A stretch of DNA of 64,000 nt from Bacteroidales bacterium (GCA_014800815.1 JAAVFI010000042.1:1-64000); one strand, 5' to 3'; counted from the stretch's first letter, positions 23,069 through 33,740 are shown. The notes: generated by a model from the sequence alone, not told the origin. Program-made: numbers and translations.

Positions 23069-26000
23069 CTAAGACTTCTCTTCAGGTATTCGGGCGCTGT
23101 TAACAGCCACATAACGAGTAGGTGACATACCGTAATATTCCTTGAAAACTGTCGAAAAATGCGACAAAGAAGAAAAGCCCGTGGCGTATGCGACTTCAGA
23201 AACTGCAAGGTTTTTCTCTGTTAGGAGCCTTGCGGCATGGCGCATTCTGGCTTGCTTTATATAGCTGCTGGGGCTCATGTTGGTGAGCACCTTGAGGCGT
23301 CGGTGGAGATGCGAGCGACTCACACCTATGTGTTCGGCAATGAACTCTACGGAGAGGTCGGGGTTGGCGAGTTCGCGGAGCACGGCGGCTTCGACTCGCT
23401 CCATGAGTTTCTCGTCGCCGCTCTTGAGGCTCACCACTTCCTGGTTGATCGGTTCCTTGCCTGCGAATTTCTGCTTGATGACGCGGCGTGAGTGTATGAG
23501 CATCGACACCTGAGTGCGCAGGTGGTCGATGCTGAAGGGCTTGGTTATATACGAATCGGCGCCGGCCTCAATTCCCTCCATACGCTGTGCGTCGGCCACG
23601 CGCGCCGTGAGCATGACCACGGGGATATCGCATATCTCGTTGTTGGCGCGCACCATGCGGCAAAGTTCGAGGCCGTCGATGCCCGGCATCATTATATCGG
23701 TGATGATGCAGTGCGGACGTACACGCAGAGCGGCTTCGAGGCCCTGCTCGCCACCGTCGGCCGTAACTATATTGAAATCAGCGCCGAGACTGTCGGCAAG
23801 ATAGTCGCGGATAGAGGCGTCGTCTTCAATCACGAGCACGGTGTGGGCCTTGGTAGACTGGACAATACCGGCAGGGCGCACCGGGCGCACAGGTTCGGCC
23901 ACGTGGACGGCAGGAGCTTCCTCACGAATGGCAACGCTATCCTCCGAAGCACGCTCGGAGTCCTTGTAAGCGTCAGGATTGACGGGAATTATAACGGTGA
24001 AGACACTTCCCGCCCCGGTGCTTTCCTCCACGAAAATGCTGCCGTGGTGTGCCGACATCATCTTGCGGCAAAGGTGAAGCCCTATGCCCGTGCCTCCGCG
24101 GGTGCTGGAACCTTTGACCTGATAGAAGCGCTCGAATATGGTCTCGCGCTCGTCTTCGGGGACACCCGGCCCGGTGTCGGCCACACGTATGCGAAGGCAT
24201 CCTGCGCCGTCGATATCGACCGACACAGTCACGCTGCCGCCATCGGGAGTAAAGCGTATCGCGTTGGAAATCACGTTGAAAACCACCTTGTCGATTTTAT
24301 CGGAGTCGAGGAGCACGCTCTGCGGTACATCATCCGCCACGGCGACGGAGAGGGCTATATCGCGCCCTTTGACAGCGACGGCAAAAGAGTCGGTGATGCG
24401 GGCGATGAGCACGCGGATGTCAGTGGGCGCCACCTGGAGACCCATACGGTTGTTGTCGAGTTTTCGCAGGTCTATCACCTGAGCGATCATACGCAGAATT
24501 CGCTCGCCGTTGTTTTCCATCATCTCGTAGGTGCGGCGGGTGGCCGAGTCTTTAGCCGACTTCTTGAGGGTGGCTATAGGGCCGAGAATAAGGGAGAGGG
24601 GTGTGCGGATTTCATGCGATATATCAGTGAAGAACTGGAGTTTAGCCTCCACAAGACTCTCGTGATGCGCCTGCTCGCGCTCGCGCGCACGCCTGCGCAT
24701 CTTGGCACGGAAGAGGACTACAGCCAGCACGAGGCCTCCGGCACAAATCACGGCATAAATGAGTTTAGCCCACCATGTGAGCCATATCGGCGGCTCTATG
24801 GTCAGCGCCAGAGAGGCCACTCCTGCGGGAGTGTTGCCGCCTACGGAGGCCTTGACCAATACGGTATATTTGCCCGGGGGCACGTCGTGGAATGTATAGG
24901 AGCGTATTCCGGCAGGCAGGCTCTGCCATGAATCCTGAAGACCCTGCAGCATTACGGCGAATTCCATTTCGTCGGCAAGGGCATATTCTACCGCACCGAA
25001 GTTTATTGTGATATTGTCGGTGCCGTAGTCAAGTGTCATGTCGGAGATATTGAAGAGGGGGCAAGAGTCGTCGGAGCCTTTATTGCGGTTGTGCCAGCCG
25101 ATGCTTGCCAAATACACATCGGGCGTTGTAGACTTCTGAATTGCAGCTTCTTCCGAGTCGAGACGCACGACACCACCCACGCCACCGAACCACAATTCGC
25201 CCGATGCGTCGGCAAAGGCAGCTCCGCGCTTGAACTCGCGGCAGACAAGGCGCCCGGGCGATATAAGGTTGAACGATGCGTCGGCCGGATTGAAGCAACC
25301 TACTCCTTCAATGGTACTGAGCCACAGATTTCCGCGGGTGTCAGGGAGGATAGAGTAAATCGGGATTCCGGCAAGGTAGCGGCTGTCGCTGAAAAATCTT
25401 GTAGCTCCACCGGGCATTATACAGGCGAGGCCGCCTGCCGTTGCTACCCACACCCGGCCTGTGGCATCTTCGTGGACGGAATAGACGCAATTGTTTGGCA
25501 AACGGCGGTTTACGAGATTGTAGTGCTCTACCCTGCCGTCGGCAGCGCTGATGCGCGAGAGGCCTGCATCGGAGGTCCCTACCCATGTGTCGCCGTTGTG
25601 GTCAAAGCAAATGGTGTGTATCGAATTGCCGCATATCACCTTGGAGCGGTCTGCGCCGGGGTCGTGCTTGATGAGGTCTGCGGAGCCTGTCGCGGGGTCT
25701 ACCACGCACACGCCGCTGCCGTTGGTTCCCAGCCACAGACGACCCGAGGCATCTTCGACTATTGTATTGAGCTGCTTGACATCCAGAGGCTTGCCGTCGG
25801 CATCGTGCATGCGGAAGCTGCGGAAAGAACCCGTCGAAGAGTCGAAACGCGACAGACCTTCCATATAGCTGCCGGCCCAGATAGTGCCGCGGCTGTCCTG
25901 GAAAATGGAGAGGACGCTGCCGTTCTTAGCCCCGTCGATGCCTATATTGCTGAATTCCCGAGCTTTATCAGCCGAAGCCTTGGTGCCGCAGTATATGCCG

Positions 26001-27121
26001 TCGCCGTCGGTGCCTATCCACACACGCCCCTCCGTATCCTTATATATAGAGAGGACGGGCTCTGCTCCGATGCTGCGACCGGGGCGGAACGGGTTGAATC
26101 CGAGATTCTCAATGCCCGACGATCCGCCTGCAGCGGGTATGCGTATCACGCCTTTCTGATACACAGCCGCCCAGAGCGAGCCGTCGGAGGCCTTGACTAT
26201 GTCGTGCACCTTGGAGCGGCTTATATCGAAAGCCGACATAGCGGGGTCGATAGCGCGCAGTTCGCCCGTGGCGAGGTCGTACTCCTGCAGGCCGCTGCCG
26301 TCGGTGCCGATATAGAGCACATTGCGCTCGGGATCGTTGCGGAGTACATAGGCGTGGGCGGGAGCGGGCACCACGCCGCGCGTAAAGCGGTGAGTACGAT
26401 AGTCGTAGCTGTCGATACCGCCATCCATGGATGCAATGAGGAGGCGTCCGTCATTTACCTGCGTGATGCTGAATATCATGTTGCCCGACAGCGTTGTAGG
26501 ATCGGCGGCGCTGTGGCTGTGGTGCGTCATGGTGTTGTTCGACGGATTGTAGACAGTGATGCCCGCGTCGACGGTACCAATCCATATATTGCCGAATTTG
26601 TCTTCGAAGACAACCGAAGTTTTGTCGGAGCAGATAGCGCTGTTGGTGGTGAGAAAACAGATCGGTTCGCGCTCCGGGCCCTGAAAAGATATCACGCCTG
26701 AGCGGGAAGTGGTAAACCAGATATCGCCCTTACTATCCTCTATGATAGAGTTTACGTAGGTAAATTCGGGCACACCGGGATAGTTGAGTCGCGGCGTAGT
26801 GAAGGTCTCTGTCGAGCGGTCGAACATCTGAATGCCGTCGTAAGTACCTACCCAGAGGTTGGAGTCGCGGTCCTCCATTATCGAAAGCACGATATTATTG
26901 AGGAGCGAAGGGCTGTCGGCTGTGCGGGAAAATGTCTTGGCCACCGACCCGTCGTAACGGGTAAGCCCATTATCTGTCGCCATCCAGATATATCCGGCAT
27001 GGTCCTGAAGTATCATGTTGATGTGACTGTTGCAGTCGGTAAAAAGTCGGGCGTCGCCGCGGGCGCCGACGAAGGCAAGCGTCAGCAGGAGCCCGAGCAG
27101 GCAGGTGCGCAGAGTCTTCAT
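23069..27121 (-). CDS. Hybrid two-component system regulator (HTCS)
   Basis: A 1350-residue one-protein signal system that senses an oligosaccharide in the periplasm and activates its locus. The start at 27121 yields a signal peptide (MKTLRTCLLGLLLTLAF). Order of domains: two-bladed propeller of short repeats (GDIWFTTSRSGV, RLWLGTNGSGV) to about residue 700; Y_Y_Y domain to about 775; membrane segment near 784-805; histidine kinase with the phospho-His in DISHEIRTPL (about 834) and ATP-site GGTGIGLHLC; receiver with the phospho-Asp in ITDIMMPG (about 1143); AraC-type DNA-binding domain to about 1340. It lies between the two arms of the PUL, divergent from susC, the usual place for its cognate regulator. 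Confidence 0.96.
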   Translation of the reverse strand: MKTLRTCLLGLLLTLAFVGARGDARLFTDCNSHINMILQDHAGYIWMATDNGLTRYDGSVAKTFSRTADSPSLLNNIVLSIMEDRDSNLWVGTYDGIQMFDRSTETFTTPRLNYPGVPEFTYVNSIIEDSKGDIWFTTSRSGVISFQGPEREPICFLTTNSAICSDKTSVVFEDKFGNIWIGTVDAGITVYNPSNNTMTHHSHSAADPTTLSGNMIFSITQVNDGRLLIASMDGGIDSYDYRTHRFTRGVVPAPAHAYVLRNDPERNVLYIGTDGSGLQEYDLATGELRAIDPAMSAFDISRSKVHDIVKASDGSLWAAVYQKGVIRIPAAGGSSGIENLGFNPFRPGRSIGAEPVLSIYKDTEGRVWIGTDGDGIYCGTKASADKAREFSNIGIDGAKNGSVLSIFQDSRGTIWAGSYMEGLSRFDSSTGSFRSFRMHDADGKPLDVKQLNTIVEDASGRLWLGTNGSGVCVVDPATGSADLIKHDPGADRSKVICGNSIHTICFDHNGDTWVGTSDAGLSRISAADGRVEHYNLVNRRLPNNCVYSVHEDATGRVWVATAGGLACIMPGGATRFFSDSRYLAGIPIYSILPDTRGNLWLSTIEGVGCFNPADASFNLISPGRLVCREFKRGAAFADASGELWFGGVGGVVRLDSEEAAIQKSTTPDVYLASIGWHNRNKGSDDSCPLFNISDMTLDYGTDNITINFGAVEYALADEMEFAVMLQGLQDSWQSLPAGIRSYTFHDVPPGKYTVLVKASVGGNTPAGVASLALTIEPPIWLTWWAKLIYAVICAGGLVLAVVLFRAKMRRRAREREQAHHESLVEAKLQFFTDISHEIRTPLSLILGPIATLKKSAKDSATRRTYEMMENNGERILRMIAQVIDLRKLDNNRMGLQVAPTDIRVLIARITDSFAVAVKGRDIALSVAVADDVPQSVLLDSDKIDKVVFNVISNAIRFTPDGGSVTVSVDIDGAGCLRIRVADTGPGVPEDERETIFERFYQVKGSSTRGGTGIGLHLCRKMMSAHHGSIFVEESTGAGSVFTVIIPVNPDAYKDSERASEDSVAIREEAPAVHVAEPVRPVRPAGIVQSTKAHTVLVIEDDASIRDYLADSLGADFNIVTADGGEQGLEAALRVRPHCIITDIMMPGIDGLELCRMVRANNEICDIPVVMLTARVADAQRMEGIEAGADSYITKPFSIDHLRTQVSMLIHSRRVIKQKFAGKEPINQEVVSLKSGDEKLMERVEAAVLRELANPDLSVEFIAEHIGVSRSHLHRRLKVLTNMSPSSYIKQARMRHAARLLTEKNLAVSEVAYATGFSSLSHFSTVFKEYYGMSPTRYVAVNSARIPEEKS

Positions 27122-27180
27122 ATATATGTGTGATTGGTATATTTTAAGGTGGATAATTGTGGGGAAATTCAACGAATATG

Positions 27181-27211
27181 CAAATTTACTGATTTTCTGA
27201 TTTGAAGCCAA
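27181..27211 (-). promoter_or_regulatory. Bacteroidetes promoter for the HTCS gene
   Basis: Minus strand: TTG at 27211-27209, a 20 bp spacer, TAAATTTG at 27188-27181. The leader to the ATG at 27121 is about 55 nt. The rest of the 230 bp region to susC (27212-27443) is AT-rich; I saw no complete promoter for susC, consistent with activator-dependent expression. Confidence 0.65.
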
Positions 27212-27443
27212 ATCCGAGTGTTAATTTTCTGTGTTTTAGAGTGGTTAAAGTTGCTTAACAACTACAAAACCACAAATTCGGAAGTTTTTGCGACAATTTC
27301 TAAAGCCGAGGTGCCAATAAAGAAACTTTCAAGGAGCAAACCTCATACGGGTTGCGAGATAATGATGTAATTTTACAATCGGAAAAACGAGCGGCCACCG
27401 CCCCTCTGAATCATGAATAAAAAAACAACACCATTCATATCTC

Positions 27444-30400
27444 ATGACACTCAATCTTAAATCCATTACCTCACGCGGACTCCGGCTCCTCGCCGCAGTT
27501 CTCTTCCTGGTAAGCAGCGGCAGCCTTCGCGCAGCCGACGTAAAAGTGAGCGGCGTAGTCTTCGGCGACGGAGAGCCACTGATCGGTGCTTCGATCATTC
27601 AGAAAGACCGCCCCTCCAACGCAGCAGTAACTGACATCGACGGTAATTTCAGTCTTACCGTATCCGACAATGCCGAACTTACGGTAAGCTATGTCGGATA
27701 TAAGACAAAGACCGTGAAACTCAACGGCCGCTTCCGTCTCGAAATCACTCTCGACCCCGATGCTACCATTCTCGACGAAGTAGTGGCTATCGGCTACGGC
27801 GTACAGCAGAAGCGACTCCTCACCGGCGCCACTCTTCAGGTGAAGGGTGCTGAAATCGCCGACAAGAACACTATCAGCGCAATGGGTGCTCTCCAGACCC
27901 AGGCTCCCGGTGTAAACATTGTGAAGAATACGGGTAAAGCCGGCGACGGTTTCAAGGTGAACATCCGCGGCCTCGGCACTATCTACAATTCATCGCCCCT
28001 CGTGGTAATCGACGGTGTGAGCGGCGGCGACCTCAACCTGCTCAGCCCCTCCGATATCGAAAGCATCGACGTGCTCAAAGATGCCGCTTCGGCTGCTATC
28101 TACGGTGCGCGCGCTGCCAACGGCGTTATCCTCGTCACCACAAAGAAGGGTCAGAAAGACCGCATCAACGCCTCTTATAATATGTATGTGGGCTGGCAGT
28201 CGATACCCAAGACCGTAAAGACTCTCGACGCATATCAGTATATCGACATCCTCCGCGAGACCGGACTCTCCGACGCCGACCTCGCAAACAGCATCTACAC
28301 CTGGGATGCGCTCCAGAGCGGCGAATTTACAGGCACCGACTGGCTCGACGCCATTAAGAAAGACAATGCCTTCAAGCAGGGCCACAATTTCAGTGTCGAC
28401 GGCGGCTCCGACCGCTCTACCTACTCGGTGGGCGTATCGTATGTATCTGAAAACCCGACTATCGGCGTGAAGCGCTCCGACGTAGAGCAGTACTACGAGC
28501 GATTCACTCTCCGCGTCAATACAGAATTCGACATCATCCGCCACAACAACCGCAACGTCCTCAAATTCGGCGAAGCCCTCACTGCCGCTTACGTCAACAG
28601 CAAAGGCATGAATCAGGGTACGGGCAACATGTACTGGAATGACGTACGCAACGCTCTCTGCGCATCGCCCCTCTTCCCTGTCTATGAGTGGCAGAACCCC
28701 GAAAAGTTCGGCTGGCCCGTGCTCCTCGATACCGACGAGACCAACCCCGTCGCCGAGATGTACTACCTCCGCTCTTTTGCTCAGAGCAAGAACTACAATC
28801 TCCGCGGCAACCTCTACTTCGTAGTTGAACCTATCAAGGACCTCAAGTGGAAAACGACTTTCGGCTTCGCATACAACGGCTGGAACTCGCGCGAATATGT
28901 CCCCGAGTATCAGCTCAATGAAAAGAGCTATGCAAAGACCGACAAGACTACTCAGGGCGCAGGCAACGGCTTCCAGTACAGCTGGGACAACACTATCTCT
29001 TACGATTGGGCGCCCGGCAAGAACCGCTTCACCTTCCTCGTGGGTAACTCTATAGAGAAATGGGGCCTCGGCGCCGATATCAACGGCAGCAACCGCGACT
29101 CCGAGTTCTCCTCTTTCGAATACGCTTATCTCAGCAATGTCAAGACTATAGCTGCAGGCTCCACTACTCTCTCCGGCGCTCCCTGGGGTGAAGGCTCGCT
29201 CGCATCGTTCTTCGGTCGTGTGACATACGACTACGACATGCGCTACATGGCTACCGTGACAATGCGTGCCGACGGCTCATCGAACTTCGCCCGCGGTCAC
29301 CGCTGGGGCTACTTCCCCTCGATTTCGGCAGGCTGGAACCTCGCAGAAGAAAAATTCATGGAAAGCACACGCACCGTGCTCGACATGCTCAAAATCCGCG
29401 GCTCATGGGGTGAGAACGGTAACTGCAACATCCCCACCTTCCGCTACCTCTCCACTATCGCATTCGGCAACGCCACCAACGGCGCAAACTACTACTTCGG
29501 CGATGACAAGTCGTCGCCCACTATCGGCGCATATCCCGACCTCCTCGCCAACCCCAACCTCAAGTGGGAAACTTCGCGCCAGACCGACATCGGTCTTGAC
29601 CTCCGCATGTTCGGCAACCGCTTCGGCGTAGTATTCGACTGGTACGAAAAGAAGACTCTCGACTGGCTCGTACAGCCCACCGGCCTCGGCATCTGGGGTA
29701 CAGCAGCTCCCTATATCAACGGTGGCGACATCAAGAATACCGGTGTCGAACTCGGCCTCTCGTGGAACGACTTCGTGGGCGACTTCTACTACAGCGCAAG
29801 TGTAAACCTCACTCACAACCGCAATAAGGTGCTCCGCATCGACAACGGCAACGGCCTTATCGAAGGTGTGGCAGGCATTCTTGCACAGAACACCACTTCA
29901 TTCTACCGTGCTCAGGAAGGCAAGCCCCTCGGCTACTTCTACGGCTACAAGACTGCAGGTATCTTCCAGAATCAGGAGCAGATCGACGCTTACGTGAGCG
30001 AGGCTACCGGCGAGCCCATTATGCCCAACGCCAAGCCCGGCGACGTGATATTTGTAGATACTGACGGCAACGGCAACATCACTCCAGAAGACCGCGTGGA
30101 CATCGGCAACCCCTATCCCGACCTCACCTACGGTATCAACCTCAGCTTCGGCTACAAGGGCTTCGACCTCGCTATCAACGGCTACGGCGTTGCCGGCAAC
30201 CAGATTGCACGCTCTTACCGAAGCGGCACCGACAAGCCCTACGACAACTACACCGTAGATATCCTCGGCCGCTGGCACGGTGAAGGCACTTCCAACCGCC
30301 TGCCCGCTATCAATGGTTCGGCCATCAACTGGCAGTATGTATCCGACCTATACATCGAGAACGGCGACTACTTCCGCATCACCAACATCACACTCGGCTA

Positions 30401-30605
30401 CGACTTCAAGCATCTCTTCACCCGCCTGCCCCTGCGCAAGCTCCGCCTCTACGGTTCGGTTCAGAATCCCTTCACTTTCACCAAGTACTCCGGCATGGAC
30501 CCCGAAATCGGCTACGGTGGCGGCGACAACTGGGCATCGGGCATCGACCTCGGCTACTACCCCGGCGCAAGAAGCTTCCTCTTCGGCGTTTCCATCGAGT
30601 ATTGA
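27444..30605 (+). CDS. SusC/RagA TonB-linked outer membrane transporter
   Basis: A 1053-residue outer membrane barrel that imports oligosaccharides with energy from TonB. The signal peptide (to about residue 31, ending LRAA) is followed by a carboxypeptidase-regulatory-like domain (VKVSGVVFGDGEPLIGASI, DIDGNFSLTV) and a TonB box region (ILDEVVAIGYGVQQK). The plug has the family motif (IRGLGTIYNSSPLVVIDGV, then VLKDAASAAIYGARAANGV), and a large C-terminal barrel ends in a short aromatic/charged stretch (LFGVSIEY). It is the first gene of the plus-strand operon and is followed by susD, as is normal for a PUL. Full length. Confidence 0.97.
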   Translation: MTLNLKSITSRGLRLLAAVLFLVSSGSLRAADVKVSGVVFGDGEPLIGASIIQKDRPSNAAVTDIDGNFSLTVSDNAELTVSYVGYKTKTVKLNGRFRLEITLDPDATILDEVVAIGYGVQQKRLLTGATLQVKGAEIADKNTISAMGALQTQAPGVNIVKNTGKAGDGFKVNIRGLGTIYNSSPLVVIDGVSGGDLNLLSPSDIESIDVLKDAASAAIYGARAANGVILVTTKKGQKDRINASYNMYVGWQSIPKTVKTLDAYQYIDILRETGLSDADLANSIYTWDALQSGEFTGTDWLDAIKKDNAFKQGHNFSVDGGSDRSTYSVGVSYVSENPTIGVKRSDVEQYYERFTLRVNTEFDIIRHNNRNVLKFGEALTAAYVNSKGMNQGTGNMYWNDVRNALCASPLFPVYEWQNPEKFGWPVLLDTDETNPVAEMYYLRSFAQSKNYNLRGNLYFVVEPIKDLKWKTTFGFAYNGWNSREYVPEYQLNEKSYAKTDKTTQGAGNGFQYSWDNTISYDWAPGKNRFTFLVGNSIEKWGLGADINGSNRDSEFSSFEYAYLSNVKTIAAGSTTLSGAPWGEGSLASFFGRVTYDYDMRYMATVTMRADGSSNFARGHRWGYFPSISAGWNLAEEKFMESTRTVLDMLKIRGSWGENGNCNIPTFRYLSTIAFGNATNGANYYFGDDKSSPTIGAYPDLLANPNLKWETSRQTDIGLDLRMFGNRFGVVFDWYEKKTLDWLVQPTGLGIWGTAAPYINGGDIKNTGVELGLSWNDFVGDFYYSASVNLTHNRNKVLRIDNGNGLIEGVAGILAQNTTSFYRAQEGKPLGYFYGYKTAGIFQNQEQIDAYVSEATGEPIMPNAKPGDVIFVDTDGNGNITPEDRVDIGNPYPDLTYGINLSFGYKGFDLAINGYGVAGNQIARSYRSGTDKPYDNYTVDILGRWHGEGTSNRLPAINGSAINWQYVSDLYIENGDYFRITNITLGYDFKHLFTRLPLRKLRLYGSVQNPFTFTKYSGMDPEIGYGGGDNWASGIDLGYYPGARSFLFGVSIEY

Positions 30606-30647
30606 TAACAGGTCTTAGTGTCTAATTTTCACACAACTAATACAGAA

Positions 30648-32327
30648 ATGAACAAGATATATACCGCGGTGCTCGCGCTCCTCACCCTTCTGAGCCTCAC
30701 CGCGTGCGAGGATTTCCTCGACTCGACAAACAAAACCAAGAAGGACACCAGCAACTATCCCGAGACGCCCGAAGACGCCGACCAGCTCCTCACCGGCGTG
30801 TACTCTATCCTCGGCCGTATGGAGCCCCTCTGCAACACCTTCTTTATCGGTGAGGTGATGAGCGACAACTGCTTCGGCGGCGGCGACCAGGCCGACCTCT
30901 CTACAAAGGCTATCGACCAGTTCAAGAAGTCGGGCGAAGATATGTTCCGCAACGGTTGGCGCGCCCGCTACTTCGGCGTATACCGCTCCAACTTCCTCCT
31001 CTCCGTGCTCGACAATATCGACTGGGATTCGGTAGAGCAGCGTCAGTATATTGAGGGCCAGACACGTTTCATGCGTGCCTACTACTACTTCGACCTCTCG
31101 CTCATGTTCGGCGAAGTGCCCCTGGTACTCACTCCCGAGGCTGTAAACATCCCCCGCAATCCGGCCAACGAAACATATGCCGTAATAGCCGACGACCTCA
31201 AGAAAGCTATCGAATATATCCCCGCCGTTCGAGCTACTGACATGCCCGTAGCAGACCATGGCCGCATAACCCGCTGGGCTGCAGAGGCTCTCATGGCACG
31301 CGTGTTCCTTTTCTACACAGGCTACTACCGCACAGAGACTCTTCCCCTCCCCGACGGCGGCGAAATCACCAAGGCTCAGGTAGTGAACTGGATAACAGAC
31401 TGCGTGGAAAACTCAGGACACGATCTGCTCGACGACTTCCGCAATCTCTGGCCCTACTCATACGTGCAGGACTACAAATACACCGCCGACAACAACCTCA
31501 GCTGGGCCGGCGACAGCAACATCGAAGAGGTGTTCGCTATCAAATACTCTACTCTCGGCACATGGGACGTAACCCCGCAGAAGTGCAACCAGATATGCCT
31601 CTACTACGGTATGCGCGGACAGCCAAGCTACGTGCTTACATTCCCCTTCGGTCAGGGCTGGGGCTTCGGTACCGTGAACCCCGTACTCTGGGATCAATGG
31701 GACGACGCCGACATCCGCAAGAAAGGCTCTATCATCAACACTCAGGACCGCAACGAGGTGCGCATGTACACCAAAGGTGGCGGCAACCAGATGGACGAAA
31801 CCTACTTCATCAACAAGAAGCACTGTCCTATCAATGTGTATACCGACGCTACCAAGACCAATGTCGTGGGCTACAGCGTTCCGCTCTACAACATGACCGA
31901 GACCAACTTCCAGCTCACCAACACCCAGGACTGCATCGTAATCCGTTTTGCCGATGTACTTCTCATGGCGGCCGAGCTCGGCGCTCCCAACGCTCAGTCG
32001 TACTTCGACCGCGTACGCAATCGCGTAGGTCTCAACTCTCTCCCCGTAACCCTTGAAAACATCAAGTCGGAGCGTCGCTTCGAGCTCGCTTTCGAAGGCG
32101 TGCGCTACTACGATCTCCTCCGCTGGCACGACGAACGCCTCATCGACGAAAATCAGCACGATGTACAGGTGTACGACCGTCGCGTTCCCCGCAAGAAAAC
32201 TATCAACTTCCGTCCTGAAACCCGCGGTTTCCTTCCCATTCCTCTCACAGAGATTCAGCTTTCGGAAGGCGTACTCACACAGAATCCCGGCTGGGAAGGA
32301 TCCGATAACTATGTAGATGGAATATGA
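30648..32327 (+). CDS. SusD/RagB surface glycan-binding lipoprotein
   Basis: A 559-residue lipoprotein that forms the lid over the SusC barrel and captures the glycan. A GTG codon at 30618 is in frame, but the ATG at 30648 gives the correct lipoprotein signal (LTLLSLTAC, Cys 20), followed by an acidic EDFLD sequence typical of surface export. Tetratricopeptide-like helices (TRFMRAYYYFDLSLMFGEVP) and the C-terminal family motif (ERRFELAFEGVRYYDLLRW) are present. It starts 42 bp after susC, and its stop overlaps the next start as ATGA. Confidence 0.96.
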   Translation: MNKIYTAVLALLTLLSLTACEDFLDSTNKTKKDTSNYPETPEDADQLLTGVYSILGRMEPLCNTFFIGEVMSDNCFGGGDQADLSTKAIDQFKKSGEDMFRNGWRARYFGVYRSNFLLSVLDNIDWDSVEQRQYIEGQTRFMRAYYYFDLSLMFGEVPLVLTPEAVNIPRNPANETYAVIADDLKKAIEYIPAVRATDMPVADHGRITRWAAEALMARVFLFYTGYYRTETLPLPDGGEITKAQVVNWITDCVENSGHDLLDDFRNLWPYSYVQDYKYTADNNLSWAGDSNIEEVFAIKYSTLGTWDVTPQKCNQICLYYGMRGQPSYVLTFPFGQGWGFGTVNPVLWDQWDDADIRKKGSIINTQDRNEVRMYTKGGGNQMDETYFINKKHCPINVYTDATKTNVVGYSVPLYNMTETNFQLTNTQDCIVIRFADVLLMAAELGAPNAQSYFDRVRNRVGLNSLPVTLENIKSERRFELAFEGVRYYDLLRWHDERLIDENQHDVQVYDRRVPRKKTINFRPETRGFLPIPLTEIQLSEGVLTQNPGWEGSDNYVDGI

Positions 32328-33712
32328 GCACTGATCTTTCAAGACGAAATTTCCTGAGAATGGCCGGAGCTGCGGCGGCACTTGCCGCAGTTCCCGGCTG
32401 GGCTCAGGCTGCCACAGCCGAGCGCACTTTAGGCAAGCGAAAAGTCAAGGTATCCGACGGCTGGGATGTGATAGTAATAGGTGGCGGCCCCTCGGGCTGC
32501 ACCGCTGCCATAGCTGCCGCCCGCGAAGGCTCGCGCGTACTACTCATCGAGGCTATGGGCGCTCTCGGCGGCCTCGGCACTCTCGGCATGGTGCCCGCAT
32601 GGTGCCCCTTCTCCGACGGTGAGAAAATCATCTACCGCGGCCTCGCCGAAAAGATTTTTACCGCCGCCCGCGAAGGTGTTCCTCACGATAGGGAGCACCT
32701 CGACTGGGTTGCTATCAACCCCGAGCACCTCATACGCGTGTACGATAAAATGGTATCGGAGTCGGGTGCAAAAGTCCTCTTCTTCTCACAAGTAGCCGAT
32801 GTGGAAATGTCGGCCAACGGCACTGTCGACGCACTCATAGTGGCCAATAAGAACGGCCTCACGGCATACAAGGCTAAAGTATATATCGACTGCACAGGCG
32901 ACGGCGACGTGGCCGCATGGGCCGGTGCCGACTATATGAAAGGCGACTCCGACGGCAAGCTGCAGAAGTCGACCCTCTGCTACTCTGTGGCAAATGTCGA
33001 CAGCTACGCCTACCAGAACGGCCCCAATCTCCACTCCGGACACAACCCCAACTCTCCCTCGGCACAGGCGTTCAAGACCGGCAAGTATCCTCTGCTCGAC
33101 ACTCACTGCTGCTCCAACTTCATCGGCCCCAACGTGGTGCAGTTCAATGCCAACCACATCGAAATCGCCGATACCACCGACCCGCAGGCTCTCTCCGATG
33201 CCATGATTCTCGGACGCGAGATAGCCGAGCAGCACCTCGCCATGCTCAAGGAATACCGCCCCGAGACTTTCGGCAACGCTTTCATTGTCAAGACCGCTAT
33301 TATCCCCGGCATCCGCGACAGCCGACGCATCGTGGGCGACTACACATTCACTGCCGACGACTGGTATGCGCGCCGCACGTTCGACGATGAAATCGGCCGC
33401 AACTGCTATTTCATAGACGTGCACAAGAGCGGACACCCCGAGATTCACTATGGCCGCGGCGAGTCGCACGGTATCCCCTACCGCTGCCTCACTCCCGCCA
33501 AACTCACCAACGTGCTCACTGCAGGACGTTGCATATCTACCGACGAAGAAGCCTACGGCAGTCTGCGCGTAATGCCCCCCTGCCTTGTTACCGGCGAAGC
33601 CGCAGGTATCGCCGCTCACATGGCGGCTCAACACGGCCGCCCCGATGTACATGGTGTAGACACCGACGACCTCCGCAAACGTCTGCGTGGCTATGGCCAG
33701 TATTTTATGTAA
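32324..33712 (+). CDS. FAD-dependent oxidoreductase with Tat signal
   Basis: A 462-residue flavoprotein of the FAD_oxidored type. The N-terminus carries a twin-arginine signal (SRRNFLRMAG, then an Ala-rich stretch to about residue 30), so it is exported folded with its cofactor. The FAD-binding motif is VIVIGGGPSGCTAAIAAARE (about residues 48-67), with IEAMGALGGLGTLGMVPAW after it. A second nucleotide-site motif near the end is LTAGRCISTDEEAYGSLR. The start overlaps the susD stop (ATGA), so the two are translationally coupled. Oxidation of a sugar hydroxyl in the periplasm is plausible but unproven, and the electron acceptor is unknown. Such an enzyme is not a standard PUL member. Confidence 0.85.
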   Translation: MSTDLSRRNFLRMAGAAAALAAVPGWAQAATAERTLGKRKVKVSDGWDVIVIGGGPSGCTAAIAAAREGSRVLLIEAMGALGGLGTLGMVPAWCPFSDGEKIIYRGLAEKIFTAAREGVPHDREHLDWVAINPEHLIRVYDKMVSESGAKVLFFSQVADVEMSANGTVDALIVANKNGLTAYKAKVYIDCTGDGDVAAWAGADYMKGDSDGKLQKSTLCYSVANVDSYAYQNGPNLHSGHNPNSPSAQAFKTGKYPLLDTHCCSNFIGPNVVQFNANHIEIADTTDPQALSDAMILGREIAEQHLAMLKEYRPETFGNAFIVKTAIIPGIRDSRRIVGDYTFTADDWYARRTFDDEIGRNCYFIDVHKSGHPEIHYGRGESHGIPYRCLTPAKLTNVLTAGRCISTDEEAYGSLRVMPPCLVTGEAAGIAAHMAAQHGRPDVHGVDTDDLRKRLRGYGQYFM

Positions 33713-33740
33713 TTTGACTAAGAATCAATCCGAACATCAG

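Noticed and set aside
23492..26701. Long plus-strand frames (479 and 536 residues)
   Set aside because: Both are antisense to the HTCS gene, whose domains run through the whole region.
27301..27443. A standard promoter for susC
   Set aside because: TAATTTTA at 27368-27375 has TTG only 13 bp upstream, outside the accepted spacing, so I did not annotate it.
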